This document shows positions 1 through 8,019 of a stretch of DNA of 64,000 bases, in pieces. Each line of letters begins with the position of its first letter. The first letter of the stretch is position 1. Origin of the DNA: Sphingopyxis alaskensis RB2256. Its GTDB lineage: Bacteria > Pseudomonadota > Alphaproteobacteria > Sphingomonadales > Sphingomonadaceae. The notes beneath the pieces were generated by a model. It was not told the DNA's origin. It worked only from the letters and a program-made list of their open reading frames with translations, and made no database searches. The translations under genes and the position numbers were made by a program. Where the stretch lies: positions 2,979,001-3,043,000 of the forward strand of contig NC_008048.1 in the NCBI RefSeq assembly GCF_000013985.1, written 5' to 3'.

Positions 1-420
1 CGCGACCGCACCCGCCGCGCGCGTGCGACCGTCCATGATCGCGGCGTCGAGTTCGTTGGTGCGGTCATGGGTGAAGACCGCGCCGCGCCCCGCGTTGAAC
101 AGCGGATCATCCTCCATCAGCTCGACCGCCGCCTGCACCGCGTCGAGCGCGCTGCCGCCCTTTGCCAGCACCGCCTGCCCCGCGATCAGCGCCGCATCGA
201 TTGCCGCGCGATAGGCGGCGTCCTGCTCCGCCGTGATGCGGTCGCGGCGGATCGTGCCCGCGCCGCCATGAACGACGAGCGTCCAGCCGCCGCTCGTCGC
301 GGGAACCTCAGCCCGGTCGGTGCGCGTTTCCGCCGCTGGCGGGGCCGCGGCGTCGGCAAAGGGCTGGGGCGCGGCGGCCTGTGCGGCGGCGAGCGCGGCG
401 GCGGCGAGCGAAAGGATCAT
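1..420 (-). CDS. Isoaspartyl peptidase / L-asparaginase family, 3' end cut by window
   Basis: N-terminal 140 residues of an Ntn-hydrolase of the plant-type asparaginase/isoaspartyl dipeptidase family, which cleaves beta-aspartyl peptide bonds and matures by autocleavage before a threonine. The protein opens with an alanine-rich signal-like segment (MILSLAAAALAAAQ), then the family motif VVHGGAGTI near residue 47, and later DPLFNAGRGAVFT near residue 107, which is typical of the alpha subunit. The catalytic threonine lies beyond the window edge. The export signal suggests a periplasmic enzyme. It lies 43 nt upstream of nothing on its own strand but 44 nt downstream-facing from the amidohydrolase gene that precedes it, so the two may be cotranscribed as a peptide-salvage pair (inference). 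Confidence 0.85.
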   Translation of the reverse strand, partial: MILSLAAAALAAAQAAAPQPFADAAAPPAAETRTDRAEVPATSGGWTLVVHGGAGTIRRDRITAEQDAAYRAAIDAALIAGQAVLAKGGSALDAVQAAVELMEDDPLFNAGRGAVFTHDRTNELDAAIMDGRTRAAGAVA

Positions 421-463
421 CGTTCATTCCTTGAAGCAAGCGGGAGACGCAAAGGGTGGCGGT

Positions 464-1765
464 TCAGTCGACCACCCTGCCCCGCGCCATGACGAAATCG
501 ACCTTTTTGAGCACGCGGACGTCGGCGAGCGGATCGCTGGCCACCGCGATAATGTCGGCGCTCTTGCCCGGCGCGATGCTGCCGATCTGGTCGGCGAGGC
601 CGAGCAGATCGGCGGCGTTCACCGTCGCCGCCTTCAGCGCCTCGAGAGGCGTCATGCCGTGCTGGACCATCAGTTCGAACTCGTCGCCGTTGCGGCCGTG
701 CTTCGACACGCCGGCGTCGGTGCCGAAGGCGATCTTCACCCCGCGCGGGACGAGCTGCTCGAGGCTCTTGCCGGTGATCGAGATGCGCCACCGGATCTTC
801 GCCAGCACGTCGGGTTCATACGCGTCCGGATTGGCGGCGAGCCGTTCCTTGTACCCGTTCACGGTCGAGAGCGTCGGAACATAATAGGTTTTCGATTTCG
901 CCCATTGGGCGATCGTCGCCTCGTCGAGGATCGTGCCATGTTCGATCGAATCGGCCCCCGCCGCGAGCGCGAGGCGGATGCCGTCGGCGCCATGCGCGTG
1001 GACCGCGACCTTTTTCCCGAACAGATGCGCGGTATCGACGATCGCCTGCGCCTCGTCGTCGAACATCTGCTTGCCGAGACCCGCGCCGATCCGGCTGTTG
1101 ACCCCGCCGGTGGACGCGAATTTGATCACGTCGGCGCCGCGCCCGATCTGGAGCCGCACCGCGCGGCGGCAATCGTCGGCGCCGTTGCAGGTATTGCCCG
1201 CCCCCGCGAAGAAGGGCCGCAGCTCGTCGCGATAGCCCAGGGAACCGTCCATATGCCCGGCGCTGCCCGAGATGCTGGCGCCGGCATCGACGATGCGCGG
1301 CCCCTGCACCTTGCCCGCAAGGATCGCGTCGCGGAGCGCCAGCGTCGCACCGTCGCCGTCGCCGAGGTTGCGCACCGTCGTGAAGCCCGCGCGCAGCGTC
1401 TTCATCCCGTTCACCTCGGCGTTGAAGGCCTGCGCGGCGGGGCTGAGCGTCACTTCCTCCAGCTGGCCCGCGAGGCCGCCCGCGTCGCTCGTCAGATGGA
1501 CATGGCTGTCGATCAGGCCCGGCAGGACATATTTGTCGCTGAGGTCGATCAGCGTCGCGCCCGCCTCGGCAGGTTGGTGGCCGTCGGCGATGCTGACGAT
1601 CTTGCCCCCCTCGACAATGATCGTCGCCGCGCCGCGCGCGGGCTTGCCGGGTTCGGCGAGCAGATGCCCGGCGTGGATCACCGTGCGCGCAGGCGTCTGG
1701 GCGGCCAGCGGCGTGGCGAGCGCCGCGCCGACCAGCGCGAGCGACAAGCGATGGAAAGGCTTCAT
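464..1765 (-). CDS. Secreted metal-dependent amidohydrolase (prolidase/imidazolonepropionase-like)
   Basis: 433-residue amidohydrolase-superfamily protein with a clear Sec signal peptide (residues 1-22, ending PLAAQ). Metal-binding motifs are visible: DSHVHLTSD near residue 88, VHAHGADG near 252, a further H in SIEHGTILD near 270 and a catalytic D in FGTDAGVSKHG near 345. This group includes Xaa-Pro dipeptidases and imidazolonepropionase-related periplasmic hydrolases; the exact substrate cannot be read from sequence. It precedes the isoaspartyl peptidase gene on the same strand with a 43-nt gap, which suggests a role in breakdown of modified peptides. The start ATG sits directly before the signal peptide. 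Confidence 0.85.
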   Translation of the reverse strand: MKPFHRLSLALVGAALATPLAAQTPARTVIHAGHLLAEPGKPARGAATIIVEGGKIVSIADGHQPAEAGATLIDLSDKYVLPGLIDSHVHLTSDAGGLAGQLEEVTLSPAAQAFNAEVNGMKTLRAGFTTVRNLGDGDGATLALRDAILAGKVQGPRIVDAGASISGSAGHMDGSLGYRDELRPFFAGAGNTCNGADDCRRAVRLQIGRGADVIKFASTGGVNSRIGAGLGKQMFDDEAQAIVDTAHLFGKKVAVHAHGADGIRLALAAGADSIEHGTILDEATIAQWAKSKTYYVPTLSTVNGYKERLAANPDAYEPDVLAKIRWRISITGKSLEQLVPRGVKIAFGTDAGVSKHGRNGDEFELMVQHGMTPLEALKAATVNAADLLGLADQIGSIAPGKSADIIAVASDPLADVRVLKKVDFVMARGRVVD

Positions 1766-1805
1766 CCTGCTTCCCCTGTTATTGCACGCAGGCGGTTAAA
1801 GCCGA

Positions 1806-4169
1806 TCAGAAGCCCATCGTAAAGCGCAGCGCCGCGCCTTTGTCGTCGGGCATGGCGGCGATATGCCCCGGATCGCGGCGCCACCAGCTGTTGGCGATCA
1901 GGTCGCCGCCGAACAGCGGCAGCGCATAGCTCGCCTCGACCACCAGTTCGCGGCCGGTGGGGGCGAGGTTATAGATGCGGCGGCCGAAATCGGCGCGGCC
2001 GCTGCCATGATCATAGGCGACCGGAAGCATGAGGTCGATGCCGCCGCGCGCGACGCGCAGCGGCTGCGCGAACCGCAGCGCGGCGCGGTCGCCCGGCCGC
2101 ACCAGCCCCGCCTTGGCAATGTCGAACGAAAAGGCCGCCGACCAGAGCGCGCCCCCCGCGACGAGGCCGCGGGCGTCGGGGCGCGTCCACATCTGCCGCC
2201 AGGCGCCGCCGATTTGCCATCGGCCCGGCGCGTCGAATATCAGGCCGGCATCGCCGACCAGGCTGGTCGCACCGCCCGCGCCGAAAAAAGGGCCGAACCG
2301 CGCGCCGAGCAGGCTGTCCGATTCGCGGAGCCAGCTCGCGCCGAGCGACGGACGGAGCGGACCGAAGCGGCCGTCCCACGAAGCGCCGATACGCTGATAG
2401 CGGCTGTCGCGGCGCGCGCTATGGCCGGGGAGCGGATCGTCCTGCCACCGCGAACCCGACACGCGCCCGGATTCGGCATATATATTAATATATTGATTAT
2501 TAATGATATTATGACGAAGCAATGTCCCGATACCGGGGCTGGCCGCAAAGCCGATCCCTTCGTGCGCGGCGTCGCCGATCAGCATCGCATGGCCGCTTTC
2601 GCCGCGCTCACCCGCGAGGAGGCCACCGGTCCCGCGACCCGCCGCAAACCCGAGACGCGTGTGCGCACCGAGCCGCATCATCACCGAGGCCGCGAGGGTG
2701 CGCGCGCGTTGCGCATCATGGTAGGACAGCCCCGCGAGCGCATCGCTGCCGCCCGCGCCGGGCGCGGTGACGAGCGACAGTGCAAGCGAGCGGCTCGCCG
2801 CGCTCTGCTGGCGGACGCGCCCGCCGATCGCGCCCGACAGCTTGAAATCGGGGCGGCGCGGCGCGAGCGACTGCCCGAAATCGACATTGAAGGCGCGGCC
2901 GAAACCGTCGGTGACAATCCCCGTCGCGCCGCCCCCCGCATCGCCCATCGGGCCGCCCAACATGCCGAGCGGCGTGCCCAGCGCCACTGCGGTCGCGCTA
3001 CCCGCCAGCGTCGTCGCCCCCATCGGCTGAAAGGCGCGTGCGATGTCGAGAATGCCCTGACCATAGACGGCATCGTCGCCCGCCGCCCCCGCGTCGCGCG
3101 CCGATTGATAGAGCAGCTCGACGATCTGCTGGCTGGTCAGGTTGGGAAAGGCCTGGGCAATCAGCGCGACGGCCCCGGCGATCTGCGGCGCGGCGAAGCT
3201 GGTGCCGTTGAGCAGAAAGACAAAATTGCCCTCGGTCTTGAGCGCGCCATTTTCATAAACGCAGCATACGCCTTCGCCGAGCGCCGACAGATAGGAGGCG
3301 GCATAGGCGCCCGCGCGATTGCTGAAGCCGGAGATCGCGCCATTTTCATCGACCGAACCGGCGATGACGACCAGCCCGCCCCCGGCATCGCGCAGCCCCT
3401 GCGCAAAGCGGCCGGGATTGTTCGGGTCGTTGCCGCCCGCGGTCGTGTCGCCCTCGTTACCCGCCGACAGGATGACGATGATCCCCGCCGCGGTCGCGCG
3501 CGACACCGCGGCGCGGAGCGTCGCGCCGGGCGGATCGTCGCCGCCGAGCGAGATGTTGACGACGCGCGCCCCTGCGCTCACGGCCCGGTCGAGCCCTGCG
3601 GCGATCACGCTTTCGGGAAAGCGGCAGCCGCTTTCGTCGTTCGCCGGATCTTCGGTCGCGCAGCTTCCCGGCTGGTCGGCGCGCAGCACGAGCAGGCCGG
3701 CGTTGAAGGCGATCCCCATCGTACCCGCGTCGTTTTTTGCGCCGAGCAGCACCTGCGCGACATTGGTGCCGTGGCTGCCCTCGCCGTCGATCCCGCGCGA
3801 CCCGGCAAGGTCGGCCGACAGCGGCGAGATGCGCCCGGCAAATTCGGGGCTGTCGACGTCGATCCCGTCGTCGATTACTCCGGCCAGAACCCCCTGCCCG
3901 CTCGCCCCCGCCTGATAGGCGGTGATCGCGCCGTGGAAATTGACGCCGTCCGATCGGCGCACCTCGGCGGTGTCGAAATTGCCGACCGGCGGCGGAGTGG
4001 GTGTCGGAGTTGGCGTCGGAGCCGGGGCTGGCGGCGGGGCCGGGGTCGGCGACGGCCCCGCACCGCCACCGCCGCACGCCGCGAGCGCCAGTGAGGCGAT
4101 GCCGAGCAAAACAGGCAAAGGCTGTCCGGCCATCCGGTGGATGCGGATCCATCGCTTCGCATCGGCCAT
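1806..4169 (-). CDS. S8 (subtilisin-like) serine protease lipoprotein with C-terminal barrel-like region
   Basis: 787 residues from the chosen ATG. The N terminus has a lipoprotein signal (LASLAL-AAC lipobox, cysteine near residue 28) followed by a glycine patch and a Pro/Thr-rich linker. The subtilisin triad is visible: Asp in GVIDDGIDVDS (about residue 98), His in GSHGTNVAQ (about 133) and Ser in NGTSFAAPQIAG (about 324). The remaining ~400 residues are Gly/Ala-rich with alternating hydrophobic strands and end in RFTMGF, resembling an outer-membrane autotransporter-type domain. Longer upstream starts would translate a REP hairpin and a MITE, so they are rejected. A short AT-rich stretch (2474-2515) interrupts the otherwise GC-rich gene. 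Likely an outer-membrane-anchored surface protease; the substrate is unknown. Confidence 0.8.
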   Translation of the reverse strand: MADAKRWIRIHRMAGQPLPVLLGIASLALAACGGGGAGPSPTPAPPPAPAPTPTPTPTPPPVGNFDTAEVRRSDGVNFHGAITAYQAGASGQGVLAGVIDDGIDVDSPEFAGRISPLSADLAGSRGIDGEGSHGTNVAQVLLGAKNDAGTMGIAFNAGLLVLRADQPGSCATEDPANDESGCRFPESVIAAGLDRAVSAGARVVNISLGGDDPPGATLRAAVSRATAAGIIVILSAGNEGDTTAGGNDPNNPGRFAQGLRDAGGGLVVIAGSVDENGAISGFSNRAGAYAASYLSALGEGVCCVYENGALKTEGNFVFLLNGTSFAAPQIAGAVALIAQAFPNLTSQQIVELLYQSARDAGAAGDDAVYGQGILDIARAFQPMGATTLAGSATAVALGTPLGMLGGPMGDAGGGATGIVTDGFGRAFNVDFGQSLAPRRPDFKLSGAIGGRVRQQSAASRSLALSLVTAPGAGGSDALAGLSYHDAQRARTLAASVMMRLGAHTRLGFAAGRGTGGLLAGERGESGHAMLIGDAAHEGIGFAASPGIGTLLRHNIINNQYINIYAESGRVSGSRWQDDPLPGHSARRDSRYQRIGASWDGRFGPLRPSLGASWLRESDSLLGARFGPFFGAGGATSLVGDAGLIFDAPGRWQIGGAWRQMWTRPDARGLVAGGALWSAAFSFDIAKAGLVRPGDRAALRFAQPLRVARGGIDLMLPVAYDHGSGRADFGRRIYNLAPTGRELVVEASYALPLFGGDLIANSWWRRDPGHIAAMPDDKGAALRFTMGF

Positions 4170-4188
4170 CGCCGTTCCCCTGACTTTC

Positions 4189-4264
4189 GTCATCCCGGCG
4201 AAGGCCGGGATCTCGACCTCTGGCCTCGACGCATCGTTGAGACCCCGGCCTTCGCCGGGATGAC
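4189..4264. repeat. REP-like inverted repeat
   Basis: Two 26-nt arms, 4189-4214 and 4239-4264, are inverted copies that match at 25 of 26 positions; each contains the core CCCGGCGAAGGCCGGG. The 24-nt spacer would form a loop. This 'ATCCCGGCGAAGGCCGGGAT' style of palindrome is widespread in sphingomonad genomes. It lies in the leader of the S8 protease gene, just upstream of its start codon. Confidence 0.85.
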
Positions 4265-4288
4265 GGTCAAGATAACATCTTCCCATCT

Positions 4289-4556
4289 TAGGGTCAGGAC
4301 CCATTAATTCCCCGTTCGAGGCGTCGAAATGGCGAAGATATCGGGCCTTGGCGGGTGCAGCGGGTAGCATCGCTACCCGCAAGGCCGCGAAGGTCCGGGA
4401 TCGAAGCCATTTCGGCGTCCCTTCGGGATTTGACCGATTTTGCCCATGGCAGCGTCGAAAAGTCTTGAAATATATCCATATTCCCGCGCCTTTCCTCCTC
4501 GCCCTGAGCAAAATCGCTTCAAACCTCGAACAGGTAATTAATGAGTCCTGACCCTA
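4289..4556. mobile_element. MITE-like element with ~31-bp terminal inverted repeats
   Basis: The ends are inverted copies: the left end from 4291 reads GGGTCAGGACCCATTAATT, and the right end read inward from 4554 on the other strand reads GGGTCAGGACTCATTAATT. The match runs about 31 bp with three mismatches. A TA dinucleotide flanks each end (4289-4290 and 4555-4556), as for IS630/mariner-type insertions. The interior has no credible gene and holds nested palindromes, including a perfect 9-bp-stem hairpin at 4360-4380, so the whole element could fold into one long hairpin. It fills most of the gap between the S8 protease and the HAD phosphatase. Confidence 0.7.
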
Positions 4557-4621
4557 ACCCATAGAGGTTGCCGTCCCGTAAAACGGACGGGACGGCCTTG
4601 CCCCTCCTCCTTCCACCCCCT

Positions 4622-5311
4622 ATGCGCCGCCCCATGCCGCCGCCGCTCGACCCTATCGACAGCTGGATCTTCGATCTCGACAACACGCTCTATCCGCCTT
4701 CGGCAAAGCTGTTCGACCTGATCGACGAACGCATGGGCGCGTTCATCATGCGGTTGCTGGGTGTCGACGCGATCGAGGCGCGGCGTGTGCAGAAGCGATA
4801 TTTCCACGACCATGGCACGACGATGGCGGGGCTGATGCGCCATCACGGCGTCGATCCCGAAGAGTTTCTGCGCGACGTCCACGCGATCGACCTCGACCGG
4901 CTGACCCCCGACCCGCGGCTGCGCGCCGGGCTCGAACGGCTGCCGGGACGCAGGCTGGTCTTCACCAACGCCGACGCCGATTATGCGGCGCGCGTGCTCG
5001 AAGCGCGCGGGATCGCCGACCTGTTCGACGGCATCTGCGACATTCGCATCACCCGCTACACGCCCAAGCCGGAGGCAACCGCCTATGATGTGATGGTCGC
5101 GCACCTCGGCGTCGATCCGGTGCGGAGCCTGTTCGTCGAGGATATGGCGCGCAACCTGACGCCTGCAAAAGCGCTCGGCATGACGACCGTGTGGCTGGAC
5201 AATGGCAGCGAAAGCGGCCATCGGGACCACCTGCCCGACCATGTCGATTTCCACGCGACCGACATTGCCGACTGGCTCGACAACCTGCCTTCACCATGGG
5301 GAATCGCATGA
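4622..5311 (+). CDS. HAD-family pyrimidine 5'-nucleotidase-like phosphatase
   Basis: 229 residues from the ATG at 4622 (4634 is an alternative; neither has a strong ribosome-binding site). HAD motif I is [11 protein letters not shown] near residue 17, motif II is [12 protein letters not shown], motif III is the lysine in [12 protein letters not shown], and motif IV is [10 protein letters not shown]. This matches the YjjG/Sdt1-type pyrimidine nucleotidase subfamily common in alphaproteobacteria. The TGA stop overlaps the dapD start by 4 nt, so the two genes are translationally coupled, although no functional link to lysine synthesis is evident. Confidence 0.85.
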   Translation: MRRPMPPPLDPIDSWIFDLDNTLYPPSAKLFDLIDERMGAFIMRLLGVDAIEARRVQKRYFHDHGTTMAGLMRHHGVDPEEFLRDVHAIDLDRLTPDPRLRAGLERLPGRRLVFTNADADYAARVLEARGIADLFDGICDIRITRYTPKPEATAYDVMVAHLGVDPVRSLFVEDMARNLTPAKALGMTTVWLDNGSESGHRDHLPDHVDFHATDIADWLDNLPSPWGIA

Positions 5312-6150
5312 CCGCCGACCTTCAAGCCACGATCGAAGCCGCATGGGACGCGCGCGACACATTGGGCCTCGCCACGACCGGTGCGGTGCGCGAGGCGGTC
5401 GATACCGCGATCGCCGGACTCGACGATGGCAGCTTTCGTGTCGCAGAGCGCGATGCGCGCGGTACGTGGCAGGTCAACCAGTGGCTCAAAAAGGCGGTGC
5501 TGCTGTCGTTCCGCCTCAATGACATGGAGATCATCGAGGGCGGCGCCGACGGCGCGACCTGGTGGGACAAGGTGCCTTCGAAATTCGCCGGCTGGGGCGA
5601 GAATCGTTTCCGCGACGCCGGCTTTCGCGCCGTCCCCGGTTCGATCGTCCGCCGCGGCGCCTTCATCAGCAAGGGCGCGGTGCTGATGCCGAGTTTCGTG
5701 AATATCGGCGCTTATGTCGGCGAGGGGTCGATGGTCGACGCCTGGGCGACCGTGGGCAGCTGCGCGCAGATCGGCGCGAACGTCCATCTGTCGGGCGGCG
5801 CGGGAATCGGCGGCGTATTGGAACCGCTGCAGGCCGGGCCGGTGGTGATCGAGGACGGCGCCTTCATCGGCGCGCGCGCCGAGGTCGCCGAGGGCGTGAT
5901 CGTGCGCGAGGGTGCGGTGCTGTCGATGGGCGTCTATCTCGGCGCATCGACCAAGATCATCGACCGCGCGACGGGCGAGGTCTTCGTCGGCGAGGTTCCC
6001 GCTTACTCGGTCGTCGTGCCGGGATCGCTGCCCGGCAAGCCGCTACCCGACGGCACGCCCGGCCCGTCGCTTTACTGTGCGGTGATCGTCAAGCGCGTCG
6101 ACGCGCAGACGCGCGCCAAGACGGGAATCAACGAGCTGCTGCGCGATTGA
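5308..6150 (+). CDS. dapD: 2,3,4,5-tetrahydropyridine-2,6-dicarboxylate N-succinyltransferase
   Basis: 280 residues. Transfers a succinyl group from succinyl-CoA to tetrahydrodipicolinate in the succinylase branch of lysine/diaminopimelate synthesis; cytoplasmic trimer. The sequence has the N-terminal helical domain ([13 protein letters not shown]), a central left-handed beta-helix of hexapeptide repeats ([25 protein letters not shown], then [19 protein letters not shown]) and the family C terminus ending in NELLRD. Length is normal. The start ATG at 5308 overlaps the stop of the upstream phosphatase (ATGA). An in-frame ATG at 5296 is possible but lies deeper in the upstream gene. It converges on gpmA with 6 nt between the stop codons. 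Confidence 0.96.
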   Translation: MTADLQATIEAAWDARDTLGLATTGAVREAVDTAIAGLDDGSFRVAERDARGTWQVNQWLKKAVLLSFRLNDMEIIEGGADGATWWDKVPSKFAGWGENRFRDAGFRAVPGSIVRRGAFISKGAVLMPSFVNIGAYVGEGSMVDAWATVGSCAQIGANVHLSGGAGIGGVLEPLQAGPVVIEDGAFIGARAEVAEGVIVREGAVLSMGVYLGASTKIIDRATGEVFVGEVPAYSVVVPGSLPGKPLPDGTPGPSLYCAVIVKRVDAQTRAKTGINELLRD

Positions 6151-6156
6151 CGGGAC

Positions 6157-6843
6157 TTACCGCTCGCTGAGATAATAGCGCTCGCGCGCGCTCAGATCGT
6201 CGTTGATTTCATAAACGATCGGCTGGCCGGTCGGGATTTCGAGGCCGGTGATGTCGGCGTCCGAAATGCCCGACAGATGCTTGACGAGCGCGCGCAGGCT
6301 GTTGCCGTGCGCCGAGATCAGCACCGTTCTGCCCGCGGCAAGCTGCGGCGCGATCGCGGCTTCATAATAGGGAAGCACGCGCGCGATCGTGTCCTTCAGG
6401 CTTTCGGTCGACGGAATCGCGATGCCGGCGTAACGCGGGTCGGCGGACAGATCCCATTGCGACCCGGCTTCGAGCGGCGGCGGCGGGATGTCGAAGCTGC
6501 GGCGCCATATCCTGACCTGCTCGTCACCATGCTTGGCCGCGGTCTCGGCCTTGTCGAGCCCGGTGAGCCCGCCATAGTGGCGTTCGTTGAGCCGCCAGTC
6601 CTTCGTCACCGGCAGCCACAGGCGGCCCATTGCCTCGAGCGCGAGGTTCAATGTCTTGATCGCGCGCGTCTGGACGGAGGTGAAACAGGTGTCGGGCGCG
6701 ACGCCCTTCGCCTTCATCAGTTCGCCCGCCGCCCAGGCTTCGGCCGCACCCTTTTCGGTGACATCGACATCCCACCAGCCGGTGAAGCGGTTTTCGAGAT
6801 TCCACTGCGACTGGCCATGACGGATGAGGATGAGCTGGGGCAT
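6157..6843 (-). CDS. gpmA: 2,3-bisphosphoglycerate-dependent phosphoglycerate mutase
   Basis: 228 residues. Interconverts 3- and 2-phosphoglycerate in glycolysis/gluconeogenesis. The phosphohistidine motif LIRHGQSQWN is at residues 5-14, followed by NRFTGWWDVD and NERHYGGLTGLDK, with the second catalytic histidine in ISAHGNSLRALVKHL. The ATG at 6843 is preceded by AAAGGA at a good distance, which decides against the TTG 18 nt upstream. Convergent with dapD. Confidence 0.96.
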   Translation of the reverse strand: MPQLILIRHGQSQWNLENRFTGWWDVDVTEKGAAEAWAAGELMKAKGVAPDTCFTSVQTRAIKTLNLALEAMGRLWLPVTKDWRLNERHYGGLTGLDKAETAAKHGDEQVRIWRRSFDIPPPPLEAGSQWDLSADPRYAGIAIPSTESLKDTIARVLPYYEAAIAPQLAAGRTVLISAHGNSLRALVKHLSGISDADITGLEIPTGQPIVYEINDDLSARERYYLSER

Positions 6844-6911
6844 GTCGGATCCTTTGGACAAACGGTTTCGCCGCCCTTTAGCGCGGCTTTTCCGTAAAGG
6901 CCAACGCCCCT

Positions 6912-6941
6912 CTTGAAATGGTTTCAGCGGCTACCAGATTG
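6912..6941 (+). promoter_or_regulatory. Candidate RpoH (sigma-32) heat-shock promoter
   Basis: CTTGAAA at 6912-6918 is a perfect -35 element for RpoH promoters. After 15 nt comes CCAGATTG (6934-6941), a partial match to the CCCCATNT -10 element. It sits about 90 nt upstream of the Hsp20 start, exactly where such a promoter is expected. Confidence 0.5.
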
Positions 6942-6942
6942 G

Positions 6943-7032
6943 CCTCATCCGGCTGCCGAAACGGGGCCGGGTGGTGATCGCGGCAGGGGCCGCTGTCCCT
7001 TTGCTTCGCTTTGAAAAAGGAAGGAATGACCC
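6943..7032 (+). promoter_or_regulatory. Possible ROSE-type RNA thermometer in the Hsp20 leader
   Basis: The roughly 90-nt leader ends with TCCCTTTGCTT (6996-7006), which can pair with the AAAAAGGA part of the Shine-Dalgarno region AGGAAGGA (7018-7025), seven nt before the ATG. The UUGCU element next to a sequestered ribosome-binding site is the hallmark of ROSE elements known from alphaproteobacterial small heat-shock genes. Assignment is by pattern only; no energy calculation was possible. Confidence 0.4.
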
Positions 7033-7491
7033 ATGCGTAACAGCTTTGACTGGACCCCCTACCGCCGGTCGACCGTCGGCTTCGACCGATTGTTCGATTT
7101 CCTCGAAACCGGCGCTTCGAGCGCGGAAAATTACCCGCCGTTCGACATCGAGAAGATCGCCGAAGACCATTTCCGCATCACCGTCGCCGTCGCCGGATTC
7201 AAGTCCGACGAAATCGACATCACCGCGCAGCAGAATATGCTGACCGTCAGCGGTCGCAAAGCACCGGTTGCGGAGGGCGAGGAACGCAAGCTGCTCTATA
7301 GCGGCATCGCGACGCGCGCGTTCGAGCGCCGCTTTCAGCTCGCCGACTTCGTGCGCGTCGAACGCGCCGACCTTGCCGACGGGCTGCTGACGATCGACCT
7401 GGTGCGCGAAGTGCCCGAGGCGATGAAGCCGCACAAGATCGCCATCGGCAGCAGCGCGGCACCGGTGATCGAGGACAAGAAGGCCGCGTAA
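7033..7491 (+). CDS. Small heat-shock protein, Hsp20/IbpA family
   Basis: 152 residues. ATP-independent holdase that binds unfolding proteins under heat stress. The N terminus (DWTPYRRSTVGFDRLFDFLE) and the alpha-crystallin domain are evident: FDIEKIAEDHFRITVAVAGF, then MLTVSGRK, then the strand ending ADLADGLLTIDLVREVPE. It starts at an ATG preceded by a strong AGGAAGGA. The leader carries a candidate heat-shock promoter and thermometer, and a hairpin follows the gene, so it is probably monocistronic and heat-induced at both transcription and translation levels. Confidence 0.95.
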   Translation: MRNSFDWTPYRRSTVGFDRLFDFLETGASSAENYPPFDIEKIAEDHFRITVAVAGFKSDEIDITAQQNMLTVSGRKAPVAEGEERKLLYSGIATRAFERRFQLADFVRVERADLADGLLTIDLVREVPEAMKPHKIAIGSSAAPVIEDKKAA

Positions 7492-7516
7492 GCGACACAG
7501 GTGCTGATGAAAATGC

Positions 7517-7546
7517 GGGGTCCGGAGTATCATCCGGGCCCCCTTA
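7517..7546 (+). terminator. Candidate hairpin terminator after the Hsp20 gene
   Basis: GGGGTCCGG (7517-7525) pairs with CCGGGCCCC (7534-7542) with one G-U wobble and an 8-nt loop. It is followed by only a short CTTAT run, so it is a weak intrinsic terminator. It sits between two convergent genes. Confidence 0.45.
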
Positions 7547-7551
7547 TGCGT

Positions 7552-8019
7552 CTAGATGGCGCGCGTCATGAACCGGCTGAAAGGGTCGGGTTTGTAGCCC
7601 GCAAAAGGCTCGCAATCCGCAAAGCCATGGCGGCGATAGAGGGCGATCGCGGGTTCGAACGCCGCGCCCGACCCCGTTTCGAGGCTGAGCCGTTCAAGGC
7701 CGCGGCGCCGCGCCTCGTCCATGATATGGCTGAGCATCCGCGCGGCGACGCCCTGGCGCAGAAAGGCCTCGGCAGTGCGCATCGACTTGATTTCACCGTG
7801 CCTGCCGCCCAGCATCTTGAGCGCGCCGCAGCCCGCGAGGTCGCCACCCTTGTGGATCGACCAGAAGGTCACGTCGTCCGCGCGCAGCCCGTCGAAATCG
7901 AGGAAGTGACAGCTTCCCACGGGCGAATGGGCGAGCATCCCCGCAAAATGCGCCTCGAGCAGCGCGCGGATCCCCGCGCCCGACAGATCATCCTCGACGA
8001 TCCGCCAGGCGTCGCTCAC
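7552..8019 (-). CDS. GNAT-family N-acetyltransferase
   Basis: 155 residues with the GNAT fold: strand [21 protein letters not shown], then [27 protein letters not shown] with the acetyl-CoA pyrophosphate loop (R-x-x-G-V/A), and the C-terminal [14 protein letters not shown]. Substrate unknown. It begins at a GTG (8017-8019) that overlaps the stop of the upstream M14 peptidase by 4 nt (GTGA), so it is translationally coupled to it and is the last gene of a three-gene leftward operon. Confidence 0.88.
   Translation of the reverse strand: MSDAWRIVEDDLSGAGIRALLEAHFAGMLAHSPVGSCHFLDFDGLRADDVTFWSIHKGGDLAGCGALKMLGGRHGEIKSMRTAEAFLRQGVAARMLSHIMDEARRRGLERLSLETGSGAAFEPAIALYRRHGFADCEPFAGYKPDPFSRFMTRAI

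Noticed and set aside
1863..4094. 743-residue open frame opposite the S8 protease gene
   Set aside because: Arg/Ala/Gly-rich antisense shadow with no recognisable domain; the minus-strand protease has an intact triad and lipobox.
4170..4511. 114-residue N-terminal extension of the S8 protease
   Set aside because: It translates the REP hairpin and MITE and would bury the lipoprotein signal.
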